From the NCBI GenBank assembly GCA_040878395.1, contig JBBDMI010000007.1, positions 1 through 64,000 of the forward strand: a stretch of 64,000 bases of DNA, in the 5' to 3' direction. How positions within the stretch are numbered: the first letter of the stretch is position 1; every line of letters begins with the position of its first letter. Made by a program: the position numbers and the translations under genes. The notes under the pieces are model-generated. The model ran no database searches, was not told where the DNA came from, and worked only from the letters and a program-made list of their open reading frames with translations. Of the stretch, positions 35,775 through 43,843 are shown one piece after another. Source of the DNA: Candidatus Dependentiae bacterium (GTDB taxonomy: Bacteria > Babelota > Babeliae > Babelales > Vermiphilaceae).

Positions 35775-37424
35775 ATGAACATAATTGAACAAATACAAAA
35801 AGATTTTAATGATTATCTTGAACGACTATTTGATATTAGTCCTGATCTCACCGCACAAACATCTTTAATAATAAACACGGATGAAAACAAAAGTGAGTTT
35901 GGCGATTTAAATTCAAATGCTGCAATGGTATTGGCAAAAACATTGGGTAAACGGCCCATGGAAGTTGCTGAACTCATTGCAGGTGGTTTTACTCATGAGC
36001 AAGTAAAAGAGATTGCACTGCACCCTCCCGGATTTTTAAATCTTTTTTTAACTGACGATGCATTGCAAAATTTAGCAAAACAGATGCACGATCAAAAAAA
36101 AACATTTTTTAAGATCTACCAAAACAGTAAAGAAAACATAAACATTGAATTTGTAAGCGCTAATCCTACCGGTCCATTACATGTTGGCCACGGCCGCGGT
36201 GCCATTATTGGCGATGTTCTGGCAAATGTCCTTAACTTTTCCGGCCTGAAAGCAACAAAAGAATTTTATATCAATAATGCCGGCAATCAAATGCAAAAAC
36301 TTGGCATGTCATTCAAAATTCGTTGCATGCAACTATTGGAACAAGATGTCGCACTACCGGAAGAGGCCTATCATGGCGAATATCTACTCGAACTTGCAAA
36401 ACCTCTGGTTGCACAAGAAGGCCAACAATTACTAGAAAAACCTGAAGCATTTTTTAGTCAATATGCTGAAGAACATCTGCTTGCTGCATTAAAAAAGACA
36501 CTCGAAGATTATGGTGTTACCTTTGATGTGTGGTTCCCTGAAACAAAACTACATAACGATGGTGAAATCGAAAAAGCACTCAAAATATTGCATCAAAACG
36601 GTTATCTGTATGAAAAAGATGGCGCAACATGGTTCAAGGCAACTGCATTTGGTGATGACAAAGATCGCGTATTAATCAAAGATGACGGACAGTATACCTA
36701 TGCTTCAGCCGATGTTGCTTATATGCAGGATAAAATCGATCGCGGCTTTAATCATTTAATTATGATTTTAGGGCATGATCACCATAGTTATTTAATGCGC
36801 TTGAAATGCATTCAACAAGCACTTGGCCTTGCAGAATACCCACTTGATATTATTCTCTATCAATTGGTAAAAATGAAACAAAGTGGCGATTTAGTCCGCA
36901 TGTCAAAACGTGCAGGAAACATTGTTACGTTACACGATGTCATCCAAACAGTTGGCAAAGATGTTGCTCGATTCTTCTTTTTAAACAGAAAAGCTGATGC
37001 ACAACTTGAATTTAATATCGATTTAGCAATGAAAAAAACGGATGAAAACCCGGTATATTATGTGCAGTATGCCTATGTCCGCACAAAAAGCATTTTGAAA
37101 AAAGCAGAAGAAATCAAAGCACTGCACAGTATTAACTCAGACGATGCACAATTCATTACACATGAAGAAGCTTTATTGCTCAAAAAAATGGCTGCTTTGC
37201 GCTCTATCCTTGAAACTATCTGCAAAAACAACCAAACACACCTGTTGACCTATTATGTGTTAGAATTAGCAAACATATTCCATAGCTATTATGGACAACA
37301 CCGCGTCATTGACGAAGAGCATATTGAACAAAGTCGCGGACGTTTATTGTTAATTTCAATTTTAAAAGATACATTCGAAACTGTATTAACCCTATTGGGC
37401 ATCTCCTGCCCTGAAAAAATGTAA
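35775..37424 (+). CDS. argS: Arginyl-tRNA synthetase
   Basis: Charges tRNA-Arg. It has the N-terminal Add-1 domain, the HIGH-type motif HVGHGRGA after NPTGPL, the KMSKS-type motif RMSKRAGN, and a C-terminal anticodon-binding helical domain ending FETVLTLLGISCPEKM. I start at 35775 (MNIIEQIQKDF) with AAAAGG upstream; the open frame extends further back only through a TTG. Length about 549 is normal. Confidence 0.96.
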   Translation: MNIIEQIQKDFNDYLERLFDISPDLTAQTSLIINTDENKSEFGDLNSNAAMVLAKTLGKRPMEVAELIAGGFTHEQVKEIALHPPGFLNLFLTDDALQNLAKQMHDQKKTFFKIYQNSKENINIEFVSANPTGPLHVGHGRGAIIGDVLANVLNFSGLKATKEFYINNAGNQMQKLGMSFKIRCMQLLEQDVALPEEAYHGEYLLELAKPLVAQEGQQLLEKPEAFFSQYAEEHLLAALKKTLEDYGVTFDVWFPETKLHNDGEIEKALKILHQNGYLYEKDGATWFKATAFGDDKDRVLIKDDGQYTYASADVAYMQDKIDRGFNHLIMILGHDHHSYLMRLKCIQQALGLAEYPLDIILYQLVKMKQSGDLVRMSKRAGNIVTLHDVIQTVGKDVARFFFLNRKADAQLEFNIDLAMKKTDENPVYYVQYAYVRTKSILKKAEEIKALHSINSDDAQFITHEEALLLKKMAALRSILETICKNNQTHLLTYYVLELANIFHSYYGQHRVIDEEHIEQSRGRLLLISILKDTFETVLTLLGISCPEKM

Positions 37425-37434
37425 GGATAAACAC

Positions 37435-37968
37435 ATGATCTACTTATTATTAACAACTTTATTTTGTTGCACAATTAACACTGCTGATATTCAAATACGA
37501 AATCTACCTAAAGGTATGCCTATTGATGCGGTTGCTGACAAAGAAACTGCCGGTTTTTTTGCAACTTATGATAATGGTGATACGATCCTTATTCAACAAA
37601 TAAAAAAGGATCTTTTTCGCGTTGGCGTTACTCATAATGGCACCAATTATGCATGGTATACAGACAAAAAAGATTTATGGAAAACCATAGAAACCAAGTT
37701 CCGTGGCCTGCCTATGGAAGAACCACTAACAAAAAAAGACATCGCACTTATTTGGCACGGAATGGCTCGAGATGTTCGGTATATGCAAGACCCTTCTTTC
37801 AGAAAAATAATAAATGAATGGAAGGTGATTGCAGCTCAAGAACCCGTAACTAAAGGTATCTGGAAAAAAAACGTAGAGCTTGCAACACATTCACCTGAAT
37901 GGAAGAAATTTCGTCGCTCATTAACTCATAGCCAGATGTTACGCATCCTCAATGTATACAACGCTTAA
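37435..37968 (+). CDS. Small exported protein, unknown
   Basis: 177 residues. A hydrophobic N-terminus (MIYLLLTTLFCCTINTA) looks like a signal peptide. The mature part begins with a beta-rich stretch (GFFATYDNGDTILIQQIKKDLFRVGVTHNGTNYAWYTD) and continues with a helical Trp- and Lys-rich half (WKTIETKFRG, GIWKKNVELATHSPEWKKFRRSL). No family recognised. AAGGA precedes the start, ten bases after argS, so it is probably co-transcribed with it. Confidence 0.65.
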   Translation: MIYLLLTTLFCCTINTADIQIRNLPKGMPIDAVADKETAGFFATYDNGDTILIQQIKKDLFRVGVTHNGTNYAWYTDKKDLWKTIETKFRGLPMEEPLTKKDIALIWHGMARDVRYMQDPSFRKIINEWKVIAAQEPVTKGIWKKNVELATHSPEWKKFRRSLTHSQMLRILNVYNA

Positions 37969-38047
37969 AACATTGCTAAAATAGATAATTATGGCACAAT
38001 AAGAATATAATAAATTTCATATACTCGATTGACAGGAGCTTATTTAC

Positions 38048-38644
38048 ATGGCAAAAGTTGACATTAAATTAATTCAAGAATTACGTGATCGCACCGGTTT
38101 AGGCATGATGGACTGTAAAAAGGCCCTTGTAGAAACTGATGGCGATGTTGAAAAAGCGGTAGAAATCTTGCGTAAAAAAGGTGCTGCTGTTGCTGCAAAA
38201 CGTTCGGGCAAAGATACTGAGCAAGGTATCGTATACGCATACATTCACCCTGGTGACCAAGTTGGCGTTATGCTGGAACTTAATTGTGAAACCGATTTTG
38301 TTGCACAAAATGATCAAGTAAAGCAGTTCGCACGCGATTTAGGTATGCATATTGCAGCTATGAAACCATTGTATCTTTCATCTGAAGATGTTGATCCTAA
38401 ATTTCTTGAACATGAAAAAGAGATCTTAAGAGCTCAACTTGCTGATTCAGGAAAACCGGAAAAAATCGTTAATCAGATTTTGGAAGGCAAATTAAAAAAA
38501 CTGTACTCTGACATTTGCTTACTTGATCAAACATTTGTTAAGAATGATCAAATGACAGTACGAGAAGTTTTACAAGATTTAATGGCAAAAACCGGTGAAA
38601 ACATCAAGATTAAACATTTTGTCCGTTATCAAATTGGTGCATAA
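38048..38644 (+). CDS. tsf: Elongation factor Ts
   Basis: Nucleotide exchange factor for EF-Tu. The N-terminal UBA-like domain has ELRDRTGLGMMDCKKALVETDGDVEKAVEILRKKG, and the core has ELNCETDFVAQN and the expected C-terminal LLDQTFVKN...V. At 198 residues it is a shorter form, as in several lineages with one core subdomain. AGGAG lies upstream. rpsB, its usual partner, is not directly upstream; an exported protein gene is there. Confidence 0.96.
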   Translation: MAKVDIKLIQELRDRTGLGMMDCKKALVETDGDVEKAVEILRKKGAAVAAKRSGKDTEQGIVYAYIHPGDQVGVMLELNCETDFVAQNDQVKQFARDLGMHIAAMKPLYLSSEDVDPKFLEHEKEILRAQLADSGKPEKIVNQILEGKLKKLYSDICLLDQTFVKNDQMTVREVLQDLMAKTGENIKIKHFVRYQIGA

Positions 38645-38646
38645 AC

Positions 38647-39357
38647 ATGATTGCAAAAAAGCGTATTTTATTAAAACTGACCGGTGAAGCATTTCTAGCC
38701 CAAGATGGCAAAACACTTTGTCCCAAAACGCTTCAAGCAATTATTGCACAAATAAAAGAACTAAAAAATAGCCACCAATTCGGCATTGTTGTCGGGGGTG
38801 GCAATTTTTTTAGAGGTGCAAAAGAAGGAAAGATGTTGGGCATGCAACCATCATCGGCTCATCAAGTTGGTATTTTAGCGACAACACTCAACGGCATCAT
38901 CCTCAAGAACTTACTCGAACAACAAGAGGTCAAAACTACCATTTTTTGCGCAATTGAATGCCCTCCTGCAGGAACGCCCATTTCACAACAAGGCATAACC
39001 TCCTCAATCAAAAAAGATAATACATTAGTATTCACCGGCGGAACCGGAAATCCCTTCTTTACCACCGATACAAATGCGATATTACGTGGATTGCAAATGC
39101 AAGCTGATGAAATCTGGAAAGGCACTAAAGTTGATGGAGTATATAATAAAGACCCACATAAATATGCGGACGCTCAGCGCTACACACACCTTACGTATAA
39201 AACAGCTTTAAATGAACATCTCAAGATCATGGACCCTCCTTCATACGCATTAGCAGAAGAACACAATCAAACTGTGCGCATTTTCAACATATTTGAACCT
39301 AAAGCACTGATAAAAGCTGCAAAACAGCCTGAATTTGGCAGCAAAATGACCACTTGA
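38647..39357 (+). CDS. pyrH: Uridylate kinase
   Basis: Phosphorylates UMP to UDP in the cytoplasm. Amino-acid-kinase fold with LKLTGEAF, VVGGGNFFRG, TGGTGNPFFTTDTNA and DGVYNKDPHKYADAQRY. Length 236 is normal. The start is three bases after the tsf stop, so translation is likely coupled. It normally precedes frr; here a small membrane-protein gene and a 700-base repeat region intervene. Confidence 0.96.
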   Translation: MIAKKRILLKLTGEAFLAQDGKTLCPKTLQAIIAQIKELKNSHQFGIVVGGGNFFRGAKEGKMLGMQPSSAHQVGILATTLNGIILKNLLEQQEVKTTIFCAIECPPAGTPISQQGITSSIKKDNTLVFTGGTGNPFFTTDTNAILRGLQMQADEIWKGTKVDGVYNKDPHKYADAQRYTHLTYKTALNEHLKIMDPPSYALAEEHNQTVRIFNIFEPKALIKAAKQPEFGSKMTT

Positions 39358-39435
39358 AATTTTTTACATATACCGTATACTTAAAAAGGTAGATAAAAAT
39401 GAAATTACCCCGTCACACTGGTTATGGAGGCCGTT

Positions 39436-39945
39436 ATGAAATGGGACAATAAAAAATATACACTGGTCATGGCAGCAGTTTTATGCCTCTTGCCGATAAA
39501 AACATTCACCACAAAAGAGCTTTTTGCAAAAGGACTTTTTGAAAGTCCATCCTGGTTGAGCCCGGCAATCACTTATGGCAGCTATCTTGCAACAGCATCA
39601 ATCTTTTCCTATTCTGCTTGGCAGAAGCTACAACAGTACTATTCCTCCGACAAGCCAAATGTAATGGCACAATCAAAACAGACCAAACAGATCGTTATTA
39701 CTGATACAGATTTTCAAAAAAATATATTAACATTACTTGATAAACAGGAATCAATTCCTCAAGAAATTCTTGCGTCTATTGTAACTGACACACAAATCTC
39801 CAAGGGACTTATTCGTCAATTGAAGGCTTATAATAATCAATTAACGACTGATGTTCTCAAAACAGAACATAATGTTTCATGTAATCATACACTTGATCAG
39901 ATCACACAAGGAATTAAAGATTCATTTAAAGCAATAAATGGCTAA
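39436..39945 (+). CDS. Small membrane or exported protein, unknown
   Basis: 170 residues. The N-terminal hydrophobic segment (YTLVMAAVLCLLPIKTF) and a second one (ITYGSYLATASIFSYSAW) suggest one or two membrane passes. A Gln/Lys-rich soluble C-terminal part follows. The ATG at 39436 has a strong GGAGG site; a second ATG four codons earlier overlaps it. It sits in the position between pyrH and frr, so it may share the tsf-pyrH transcript. Confidence 0.65.
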   Translation: MKWDNKKYTLVMAAVLCLLPIKTFTTKELFAKGLFESPSWLSPAITYGSYLATASIFSYSAWQKLQQYYSSDKPNVMAQSKQTKQIVITDTDFQKNILTLLDKQESIPQEILASIVTDTQISKGLIRQLKAYNNQLTTDVLKTEHNVSCNHTLDQITQGIKDSFKAING

Positions 39946-40189
39946 CGCTTTTGATAAAAGCTAGCAAAATTCTTTTTTGTGTTTCGCGATCGTTACTTTT
40001 TTTTCTTATATTTCTTTTGGCTTGCCAGCCGGGCTAAGATATTTTGCTTGTCCAAAATATCTTAACTAAAAGACCCCAACATGCTGTTGGATCGCATTCC
40101 CGTTTGAACTTCTGGCCATTATGCCTACGGGCTTTCGCCCTCACGGCAAATGCCGAAGGCAAACTACAGGAATTTCAATTTTAATATTT

Positions 40190-40420
40190 AATCCTTTAGT
40201 GGATATGGAAGCCTAAGATTGAACTTTTGCGAAAGCGTGTGCTGACAGTGAGAATGAACGGAGTGAATGAGAACGTTTTTATCCGCGATGAAAGGTTTCG
40301 AAAGGCGAAGCCTTCGGGCCCGGATTCTTAAGGGGTTGGCAAAAAGCCCTTAAGGACAAAAATAATTATCAGAGATAAAAAACTAAATGGACGTGCCAAA
40401 AACTAAAATAACAAAACAAA
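40190..40420 (+). repeat. Mosaic repeat, copy B
   Basis: Reverse-orientation match to copy A: 40190-40340 corresponds to 28858-29009 and 40346-40418 to 28697-28770. Shared landmarks include the strings aagccttcgggcccggattc and aaatggacgtgcc. Confidence 0.85.
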
Positions 40421-40560
40421 AAAAGGGATTCAAAAGCGTCCATCAATACCCTTCGACAGAGCTCAGGACAGGCTTTCGCCATCACTCAACTCAGGATGAA
40501 ATCATCTTATGTCTAAGCGTGTGACACTACACGTACCAACCCTCTTTTTATGTCTAGGAT

Positions 40561-40592
40561 CCTTAAGGAGGTTGACAAGAACCTCCTTAAGG
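40561..40592. repeat. Hairpin CCTTAAGGAGGTT / AACCTCCTTAAGG ahead of frr
   Basis: Perfect 13-bp stem with loop gacaag. One arm contains the full Shine-Dalgarno core AAGGAGGT, the other its complement ACCTCCTT, the anti-Shine-Dalgarno of 16S rRNA. It ends 57 bases before the frr start. A relative is at 29176-29203. Confidence 0.8.
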
Positions 40593-40649
40593 ATAAAATT
40601 AATCTATATCTTAAGAATCTAAACATACATACTTTAGGCAAGGACCATC

Positions 40650-41237
40650 ATGAAGGATATTACCTTAATAGAAAATGAACCAAAAGCGTTCCAAGAAGCA
40701 ATGAATAATGAGATGAAAAAAGCAACATCTCATTTTGAAGGCGAATTAGCTAAAATCAGAACCGGCCGCGCTCATACTTCATTAGTAGAAGATATCAAAG
40801 TTGAATGTTATGATGGCTCACCAATGGCACTCAAAAACGTTGCGGCACTTTCAGCTGCTGATGCACGCATGATTGTAATTCAACCCTGGGATATCTCAAC
40901 AATTCCTTCAATTGAACGTGCACTTATGGGATCAGAAGTGGGAATTACCCCTCAAGTTGACGGGAAAATCATTCGCCTCGTATTACCTGAAATGAGTAGC
41001 ACTCGCCGTGAAGAATTGATCAAAATATTGGGTAAAAAGCTAGAAGAATGCAAAGTAAGCATCCGCAATATCCGCAAAGACTTTAATAATTTGATTCGTG
41101 ATGCAAAAAAAGACAAAAAAATATCGGAAAATTTCTTTAATCGTTTAGGTGATTTGGTGCAAGATGCAACGGATAAATGGATTGCAAAAGCTGACCAAAT
41201 GGCTCAAAAGAAAGAAAAAGAACTTAAAAGTTTTTAA
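40650..41237 (+). CDS. frr: Ribosome recycling factor
   Basis: Splits post-termination ribosomes together with EF-G. The family blocks are present: ELAKIRTGRAHTSLVEDIKVECYDG, IVIQPWDISTIPSIERAL, and the helical part EMSSTRREELIKILGKKLEECKVSIRNIRKDF. Length 195 is a few residues above the usual 185, mainly at the N-terminus. It belongs to the tsf-pyrH-frr set, but about 1.3 kb separates it from pyrH. Confidence 0.96.
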   Translation: MKDITLIENEPKAFQEAMNNEMKKATSHFEGELAKIRTGRAHTSLVEDIKVECYDGSPMALKNVAALSAADARMIVIQPWDISTIPSIERALMGSEVGITPQVDGKIIRLVLPEMSSTRREELIKILGKKLEECKVSIRNIRKDFNNLIRDAKKDKKISENFFNRLGDLVQDATDKWIAKADQMAQKKEKELKSF

Positions 41238-41304
41238 TTTTCTAAAAAAAGAGACTTTTTCCTTTATTTTCTTTTAATTTTTGCTAGACTATTGTTACAT
41301 TTAC

Positions 41305-41368
41305 CCTTGGACAAGAATAGTGGCTGCTAGCTAAATAGCCCAACAAGATGTTAACTTCTAGTCCAAGG
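41305..41368 (+). ncRNA. Putative structured RNA with three-way junction
   Basis: A 13-base outer stem with one mismatch (41305-41317 with 41356-41368) encloses two small hairpins: GGCT (41322-41325) with AGCC (41337-41340), and AACA (41342-41345) with TGTT (41349-41352). It lies in a gene-free stretch 30 bases before tRNA-Leu. It could be a leader element or a small RNA; no known class fits, and strand is assumed from the tRNA. Confidence 0.4.
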
Positions 41369-41398
41369 CAGCCCACAAATTGATTTTAAAATTTGGAT

Positions 41399-41485
41399 GC
41401 AAGTGTGGCGGAATTGGTAGACGCCCTGGATTTAGGATCCAGTGCCTGAAAAGGCGTGGGGGTTCGAGTCCCTTCACTTGCACCA
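41399..41485 (+). tRNA. tRNA-Leu (anticodon UAG)
   Basis: Acceptor arms GCAAGTG and CACTTGC pair fully, the anticodon stem-loop is CTGGA-TTTAGGA-TCCAG with anticodon TAG, and the T arm has GGTTCGAGTCC. A variable arm (TGCCTGAAAAGGCG) marks it as class II. The 3-prime CCA is encoded (41483-41485). The trigger-factor-like gene follows 22 bases later. Confidence 0.97.
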
Positions 41486-41507
41486 GTTAAAAACAGGAGT
41501 GAGGCAT

Positions 41508-42839
41508 ATGAAGCAAATAAGCCAAAACCAAAATCAACCTCTATATGATTTTGCATTGGACTTTCAATTCAATCAGGTCAGACCGACCTGCGCTACATTA
41601 TCAATTATTATTCCCAAAGAATGCGTTAATAAGTTTTTTTTACAAGCTGCACATGATCAAAAACAAGCATTACACACTATTGGCTTCAACAAAGGTGAAG
41701 TTCCTATCGAATATATTGAACAAAATTTCATGTTCAGTCTAATTGATCATGTTCAAGAATTCTTATTTAAATACTTTGTTATACCCTTTTTATACAAAGA
41801 ACTACGAAGTCGCAAAATATTAATTGCAGGCGAACCACGCCTAAAAGATATCCGTGTAAAATACAATAGTGATGGTGCTTTTGATTTTGAATTAAGCACT
41901 TTTGAGAATATTCCCCTGCTTGAATGGCGCTATTTTCCGTTCAAAGCACCTAAACGAAAAAAATATAAAGACCTTGATCGTCAAGTTGATTCATTTATAA
42001 AAGATGAAAAAGAAGCTCTTAAAAATTTCGACGAACAAGATATTGTCCACATAAATGATTGGGTACAATTTCTCATCAAACCTCTCGATAATGACGGATT
42101 ACCTTTTTTCAATCACGAACCATTAATGCTATGGCTAAAAATGGGTGATGAAGATGCTGATGAAGAGTTGCGTTCTATTTTTATGAAGCGCAAAAAAGGA
42201 GAAATATTCAATTCACAAAGCCGAGGATTGCAACATTTTTTTGGTCATCAATTTGAAACTAATTATATCTTTGCAATAGAAATTATAGATATATTGCATG
42301 ATAGCTATTTTTGCTTTGAACTATTCAAGAAACAGTTCAAACTTAAAACAAACAAAGAAATGCTTCAAAAATTAATCGAAGTATTTTCATATCGCAATGA
42401 CCTTTCTCAACGCCGATCCATAATTGAAGAATCTTTAGCCCTATTACTGCACAAACATAAATTTGATATTCCACAGCATGTCATCACTCGCCAACAAGAG
42501 CAAATTATAAACCTTATATCTACCAATTCAGATTATCAGGTATATCGCATGCAAAAAGATTTTCAAGAACGTGTAGAACAACTTGCAGAAAAACAGGTCA
42601 AAGAAGCATTAATTCTTGATCAATTAGCTTATAATGATAACCTCATACCGAGTGATTTGGATGTAAAATCATATTTAAACTTAACTAAACGCCCACGAGC
42701 AAAAGAGTTTATTTATTTTGATGCACCGATTACACGTGTACATGGAAAAGAATCTCCAATATGCGCTGAAGAATTAAGACATATTTGTATGCGTGAAAAA
42801 ACACTCAATCATGTTATACATCATTTAATGCGAGCATAA
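41508..42839 (+). CDS. tig: Trigger-factor-like chaperone (divergent)
   Basis: Trigger factor binds the ribosome and shields nascent chains. The N-terminal domain fits, with GFNKGEVPIEYIEQNF resembling the ribosome-binding signature GFRxGxxP. A PPIase-like segment (about 170-260, DEQDIVHINDWVQFLIKP) and a long helical C-terminal part complete the layout. The ribosome-contact loop is altered (GFNKGEVP lacks the usual Arg), and the PPIase domain is poorly conserved. The ATG at 41508 has GGAG and GAGG upstream and lies just past tRNA-Leu; the open frame extends into the tRNA but cannot be the start. Followed by trxB. Confidence 0.7.
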   Translation: MKQISQNQNQPLYDFALDFQFNQVRPTCATLSIIIPKECVNKFFLQAAHDQKQALHTIGFNKGEVPIEYIEQNFMFSLIDHVQEFLFKYFVIPFLYKELRSRKILIAGEPRLKDIRVKYNSDGAFDFELSTFENIPLLEWRYFPFKAPKRKKYKDLDRQVDSFIKDEKEALKNFDEQDIVHINDWVQFLIKPLDNDGLPFFNHEPLMLWLKMGDEDADEELRSIFMKRKKGEIFNSQSRGLQHFFGHQFETNYIFAIEIIDILHDSYFCFELFKKQFKLKTNKEMLQKLIEVFSYRNDLSQRRSIIEESLALLLHKHKFDIPQHVITRQQEQIINLISTNSDYQVYRMQKDFQERVEQLAEKQVKEALILDQLAYNDNLIPSDLDVKSYLNLTKRPRAKEFIYFDAPITRVHGKESPICAEELRHICMREKTLNHVIHHLMRA

Positions 42840-42850
42840 AAAGGCTTTTT

Positions 42851-43777
42851 ATGAGCAATACTATTGAACAACTGATTATTATCGGTTCAGGTCCTGCCGG
42901 ATTAACCGCTGCAATTTATGCAGCACGAGCAAATCTACACCCATTGGTTATCGAAGGTTCAAAACCGGGAGGCCAACTGATGGGCACCACGGTGGTTGAA
43001 AATTGGCCCGGAACGGCAAGTATTATGGGCCCCAAACTTATGATGGATATGAAAGAACATGCAAAAAGCTTTGGTACACGATTCCAATCGGGTGATGTTA
43101 CCAAAGTTGATTTTAAACAACGCCCTTTCATCGTTACAACAAACAAAGATAAAACATTTAAAGCACACAGTGTTATCGTCGCAACAGGTGCAACGCCAAA
43201 GCGCCTACGTGTTCCCGGTGAGGATGAACACTGGGGCAAAGGTGTTACCACCTGTGCCGTATGCGATGGTGCATTTTACAATGATAAACCGGTTATCATC
43301 GTAGGTGGTGGTGATACCGCAATGGAAGACGCTTCATTCATGACCAAATTCACCGATAAGATAACCATTGTGCATATATTAGATAAACTGACCGCTTCAG
43401 CTGCAATGCAGAAACGAGTCATTGATAATCCTAAAATAAATATTATCTATAATAGCACTGTCACTGAGATATTCGGCAATGATAACGGTGTAACGTCTGC
43501 CACCATTACTCATCAACAAACGAATGAAAAAACGAAGCTTGATGCCAATGCCGTCTTTGTTGCTATCGGTTATAAACCGAACACAAACATATTTGAAAAT
43601 CAATTAGAACTGGATGATTGGGGTTATTTAAAAATAACTGATAATACTAAGACATCTGTTGAAGGTGTTTTTTCCGCCGGTGATGTGGCAGATTACCGCT
43701 ATCGCCAAGCAATCACTTCAGCAGGTTCAGGCTGCATGGCTGCACTTGACGCTGAACGCTGGTTGAGTAAACAATAA
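42851..43777 (+). CDS. trxB: Thioredoxin reductase
   Basis: NADPH-dependent flavoprotein that reduces thioredoxin. The FAD-binding GSGPAGLTAAIYAARA, the redox pair CAVC (in TTCAVCDGAF), the NADPH-binding GGGDTAMED, and the C-terminal FAD block GVFSAGDVADYRYRQAITSAGSGCMAALDA are all intact. Length 308 is standard. It follows the trigger-factor-like gene by 11 bases with AAGG upstream and ends in a terminator. Confidence 0.97.
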   Translation: MSNTIEQLIIIGSGPAGLTAAIYAARANLHPLVIEGSKPGGQLMGTTVVENWPGTASIMGPKLMMDMKEHAKSFGTRFQSGDVTKVDFKQRPFIVTTNKDKTFKAHSVIVATGATPKRLRVPGEDEHWGKGVTTCAVCDGAFYNDKPVIIVGGGDTAMEDASFMTKFTDKITIVHILDKLTASAAMQKRVIDNPKINIIYNSTVTEIFGNDNGVTSATITHQQTNEKTKLDANAVFVAIGYKPNTNIFENQLELDDWGYLKITDNTKTSVEGVFSAGDVADYRYRQAITSAGSGCMAALDAERWLSKQ

Positions 43778-43780
43778 AAA

Positions 43781-43813
43781 AAAGAGTGAGAAACATTTTG
43801 TTCCTCACTCTTT
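43781..43813. terminator. Bidirectional terminator after trxB
   Basis: Stem AAAGAGTGAG / CTCACTCTTT with a 13-base loop, between convergent trxB and the next gene, with A/T runs on both sides. Confidence 0.85.
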
Positions 43814-43843
43814 AAAATTACCGTCTTTATTATATAACAATAA

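Larger units (their letters stand above)
39946..40649. other. Gene-free repeat region between pyrH and frr
   Basis: About 700 bases with repeat copy B, REP-like motifs and several hairpins, including TAAGATATTTTG / CAAAATATCTTA near 40037-40066. I find no convincing gene, although a minus-strand stretch reads as a short protein-like fragment. Confidence 0.7.

Noticed and set aside
40020-40180. Minus-strand protein-like stretch (HVGVF, LRYFGQAKYLSPAGKPKE)
   Set aside because: Interrupted by stops and built around the hairpin near 40037-40066; more likely repeat sequence than a gene remnant.
41305-41368. Hammerhead ribozyme or purine riboswitch at the three-way structure
   Set aside because: The core CTGATGA...GAAA is missing on both strands and the riboswitch loop contacts are not present.
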